DNA of 64,000 bases from Macquaria australasica (lineage: Eukaryota; Chordata; Actinopteri; Centrarchiformes; Percichthyidae): NCBI GenBank assembly GCA_005408345.1, contig SEMN01000148.1, positions 372,001 through 436,000 of the forward strand, written 5' to 3'. This document shows, piece after piece, positions 60,160 to 64,000 of the stretch (position 1 is the first letter of the stretch; each line of letters begins with the position of its first letter). The notes beneath the pieces were generated by a model. The model ran no database searches. It saw only the letters and a program-made list of their open reading frames with translations, and had not been told where the DNA came from. The translations under genes were made by a program, and so were the position numbers.

Positions 60160-62943
60160 AACACACATACACTACTATTCAAATATGAGCCAGATAATCA
60201 AGACATGAGGAAGTTAGAGTGCGGCAAGTTGTGCATAAATGTGTGTGTGTGTGTAGCAGAGAAGTTTGACTTCCTAAGGGGATCATTTGAAAAACTTTTT
60301 AGGTGTAAGGCTTAACTCCTAGTCTTCTCTGTGTTTATTTCTATTACTCGTACTCAACAAACAATCCAACTACCAGTCCAACCCGTTTCAACAGCCAGTA
60401 AACTCTCTGCAGCTTGCGCCCATAAAACTGATTTTGAAATTCTCAAAGCATGTGAATGGTCACTGGTTGTCCTCAATCTTGGATTGATGCAGCATTTATC
60501 TCACCTTATTCAGCAACTTTTCTAATACAAATCGGTCTGCTGGTTCTTTGTAGCCATCTGGTGTAAGGTAGGCTGTCCGCCCTCTGAAAAAATCCTCTTG
60601 TATGAAAACAGGAGGCTGTAGCCAACCAGAGCGCAGATCTCACTCTTCCATGCCAGTGCCTTTTTCTTACCTTTATTCCCCTGCCATCCCCTTCTGCTGT
60701 GGTAATCACAACTTTGCTGTTAACATTGAAAAAGGGAAGCATCGAGCAGGGAAAGCGTGTGTGTAGGTTGCCTTCTATACTTTAATGCCACAGTGTTTTC
60801 CATTGTTTGGAATCATATGCACATGAGCTTTGAAAGCCATGATTCACAAAAATGCACAACATAGTGGGCTTGGTTCACACCCCATCTATATGTTTGTGTA
60901 CACACCCACACAGACAAACCACCAACGACAAGTGCCAGGTACACACATTACGTACAGGTTACATGTGATTTGGCTCCAGACATCAGATTGGCTGCCAGGA
61001 GGGGAATGTCTATAGGATGCATTGTCATTTCACCTCCTCTTCCCACCCACCATCTGCCCCAGCATGTCCCCAACTGACTTACTGTAATTGGAACAAGCAA
61101 CCTGACAAAGCAGTCTGAACATGCCATCAGTAGAAGAGAACGTTCAGAGGTCAGACATTGGAGGGAGAGAGGGGAGGTGGGGAAAAAAGGAAAGTTCATC
61201 CTGAGGAAGGCCATTATCCATAATGAGCTGTAAATAACACACAGACAGACAAACACATACGGGACAGAGAGGAAAGCGAGTATTGGAAGAGACAGAGAAA
61301 GATTAGAGACAGTTTTATAAAACCATATCACACAATGTGATCAGCAGATGGGAAAGGAGTAGAAGAGAGAGAAATGAATGAATGAGGAGAGAAAAGAGTA
61401 GAGAAGAAGCAGGGCGAAAAGTGATGTTGTTAAATGACAAATTATAGATTGGCATGCATGTGGTTTTATTTAAGGGATGTAATGAATACAAGGAGATGAG
61501 CGAAGAGCTGAAGACAGAGCCTCAGGAGCCAGTATTTCCTTCAGTCAATCGTCTTTTTTAGTTATGAGCTGTAGGGAGAGTTTCTGAGCCAATCAGTAGC
61601 ATAAACACTCGACACTCCAAACAAATGTCAGATGATGTTGTAAAAGTTCACCATCTACGCTGAGAGAAGCCAAAACAAGAGTGCATATTTCTGCTACTGG
61701 GCATAGGCTGGTTAAAGGGTGAGTGTGGAGAACAGAGTGTGCCAGAAAGTCAAGATTCTCATAATCACATGACAACCGAACTCTCACATCACATCTCAGT
61801 TACATGGTAGCATTTTTGAAATGATTCATTTTCAATTGTTGACAGTACTGGCTTAGAGTGAATGTAAGGCAAAAATAGGAAAAGCCATAATAACACGTAT
61901 CCAAAAGTAGCATCAGAGACTGTTCCTGTAATTTTCTTCAAAATCCTCAAATTTATTAACTTCTAAGTTATAATTCACCCCTATATGGCTCCACCACCAC
62001 TGTCATCTCATTCTCACTGTTTCAGCTCCAATATCTGACAACATGGGAACAACTGTAATCACAGTCTATAAACACAAGTAATGACAAACCAGTGGTTATT
62101 TGGTGAAGGTGTTATATTAAAAATGTTGAGAGAAGAAATGAGAGGAGACTAAATATAAATTCATATTCATATAAATATACTGAATTTGAAATGTAGTTTT
62201 CTAAAAATGAATAGGTCAGTCAGTCTGCCAAATCATTATAAACAGCCGTCATGTAAAGGACCTTCCAATCCAGGATTGTGCTTGGTTTTTTAACAAAGGA
62301 TGTTTGCAATTCATGCCTTGGCATAGTGCGTCTTGCTACAATATTTCTCTCGTCCATCTGTTTACCTGTCCTTTATACTTGAGACACAGACAGACAGCAA
62401 ATGGATAAATAAAGACTGAGCAAAAACTGTTTGTTCTGTGGGGCAGGTTGGCCGCCTCTCCGCACTGACAGCCAGTCTGTCTCAGAGGATTGAGTGACGG
62501 AGAGGGGCAGAGAAGCTGGCAGGACGCAAATGGGTGTGATGCTAATGAGCTCCGAGCCAATAAACAAGCTCTCCCTTCCCCTCCCCTCACCTCTGATCTC
62601 CTCTCTTGTTTGTTTAACACCCTCACAGGTAAGATGAGGTGAATTCAGCCGTGTTGCCAGAAACTACAAAAACGGGCTTGAATAGCAATGGATGAAGCTT
62701 GTTTAAATTTAGTCTCAACCAATTACTCTCTTTTTGTCTGTGATTTTGCTATTGTTGAAACATGTTTTCACTGAAGTTCTGCATTACCCTTCACTATATT
62801 TAAAATCCATTCACTACATACAGTACAGACTTAGGTTTTGCACTTGTTGTAGTTTAAATTGAATGCCCTCAGATCTGATGTAAACATGTAATTGACATTT
62901 AAGAGCATTTTAAATGTAAAATAAATAAATAAATAAGTGTACA

Positions 62944-62978
62944 TGTGTTTGAGTGCATTTTACAAGCACTCAAACACA
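62944..62978. repeat. Perfect 13-bp inverted repeat
   Basis: TGTGTTTGAGTGC (62944-62956) and GCACTCAAACACA (62966-62978) are exact complements around a 9-base AT-rich loop (attttacaa). Confidence 0.9.
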
Positions 62979-64000
62979 CTGTGTTTTACACACATTTACT
63001 GTTCAAGAAAATTATCTGTAAAATTGCAGTACTTCCACAAGAGTAGGACATTTTGGTACACTTCACACCAGGGGAAATAACACAAAGTTGACTCAAAAAT
63101 AACCATCTTACCCTTACCCTTTTATGCTTATGGATGCTTTTCCGTGCTTTTTACCCCGTATCTCTTTAACAACCTGTGATGTCTCACACTTTTGTCCCCT
63201 CTTTCCTACCCTGGAGAAATGTCACTTGGGCCGGCATCGTCCGTCAAACTGGCATCTCTGACAGAGCGCTCGGCTAAAAGGCCATGCTCCGATTGGCATG
63301 GGATCCCCTGGCTGTGCTGTGTCAGGCTGCTGTCTCCTCTCCTCTCCTCTCCACGTTGTTAGCATTCTCAAATCTGGTAGATATCGACTCTCTCCGACTT
63401 TCCCAACCACATTTATTTCTATCTTGCTTCAACCTCTCAGAGGAGTTTATTTGTAGATTTCTTTTTTTTTTTTTTCAGTAGTGCATGTGTTGTTGAGAGG
63501 CATAGCAGAAAAAAAAAATCACCGTTTTGGTTTGGACACCATAAAATACAACCGCTGCAAAGTAAGCATAGTCTGTTTTATATATTTATTTCTTTTTTAA
63601 CAGATTGATGCTTGTTGTTACAAAGAAGAAAAGTCCTCTGTAGTGAAACTAACAATCGATGTCCTGATGAAGTGCAGCCAGAATTCTCTCAGTGGGCTGA
63701 CAACACTATTAATTGCTCATCTTGCTTTATCTGGTGCCTTTAGCTAATCACAATTCAGTTTGATAGGAATTACAAGTGACCATTATAGTTGGAGGAGGGA
63801 GGCCTTGAGAACATCTCTTGTTTTTCTTTTTTTTTTTTTTTTTTTGCCAGTGATTAATATTGATTACGCGCACAAACCAATAAAGCTGAGTCCCTTTGTG
63901 ACTCTGAATACAGGTTAGGGCCACTTGTATTCTTTAGGATTCACTCCCTTTTAATTAAGCGTAAGCTACTTCATTTGGCCCAGCACTAAATGTAGTTTAA

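Larger units (their letters stand above)
46768..64000 (+). other. erbb4: erbb4 intron 1 (start; runs past the window end)
   Basis: No exon 2 (which would encode the start of receptor L domain 1, with 'VCAGT'-like sequence) is found in 17.2 kb. ERBB4 intron 1 is also very long in mammals. Contents: several CA/GT microsatellites, a pyrimidine tract (56432-56645), a tRNA-derived SINE (59665-59810), hairpins (50528-50564, 52949-53001, 62944-62978) and several unique, TAAT-rich stretches that could be enhancers. No other gene is visible on either strand. Confidence 0.8.

Noticed and set aside
46768..64000. Search for erbb4 exon 2
   Set aside because: No stretch encodes the conserved start of ErbB4 L domain 1 with an acceptor in the right phase; exon 2 must lie beyond the window.
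1..64000. CRISPR arrays, operons, prophage, toxin-antitoxin or other prokaryotic systems, and integrated viral genes
   Set aside because: None are seen; tandem repeats are simple microsatellites and the only reverse-transcriptase trace is a LINE, not a retrovirus.

Overview
The window is vertebrate nuclear DNA, almost certainly from a ray-finned (teleost) fish. It has large GT-AG introns, many CA/TA microsatellites, and repeats of types I know from fish genomes: a decayed LINE with an (ATTCTG)-like tail, a 400-bp hAT-type MITE, and a tRNA-derived SINE. There is no operon structure, CRISPR array or bacterial or phage gene. The species cannot be named from this sequence alone.

Two protein-coding genes are supported, both on the + strand. 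The first (9.1-28.3 kb) is ikzf2, encoding the Ikaros-family zinc-finger transcription factor Helios. Seven coding exons join in one consistent frame, every internal junction in phase 1, and predict 519 residues. The protein has DNA-binding fingers equivalent to Ikaros ZF2, ZF3 and ZF4 and the two C-terminal dimerisation fingers. A candidate 5' UTR exon lies at 7.57-7.65 kb and the candidate promoter upstream of it. The second gene starts at 46.7 kb: only the signal-peptide exon of erbb4 (ErbB4/HER4 receptor tyrosine kinase) is present. The remaining 17.2 kb is the start of its first intron. The order ikzf2 then erbb4 on one strand matches mammals, but the gap here is about 18 kb rather than hundreds of kilobases.

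Layout: 1-6 kb intergenic with nested repeats; 6-7.6 kb candidate ikzf2 promoter and leader; 7.6-28.3 kb ikzf2; 28.3 to about 32.6 kb probable 3' UTR; 32.6-46.1 kb intergenic with microsatellites and candidate conserved non-coding elements; 46.1-46.8 kb erbb4 promoter, leader and exon 1; 46.8-64 kb erbb4 intron 1.

The most interesting observation is that this Helios gene seems to lack the first zinc finger. The acidic exon that carries ZF1 in mammals stops, at a good splice donor, exactly at the conserved Pro-Asn-Gly just before ZF1. No ZF1 coding sequence follows, and the exon splices in frame to the ZF2-ZF3 exon. Mammals make such a protein only as a short alternative isoform; here it looks hard-wired. 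Other points are a MITE inserted into another repeat with its target duplication still readable, several clean hairpins, and upstream ORFs before erbb4. I found no novel multi-gene system.
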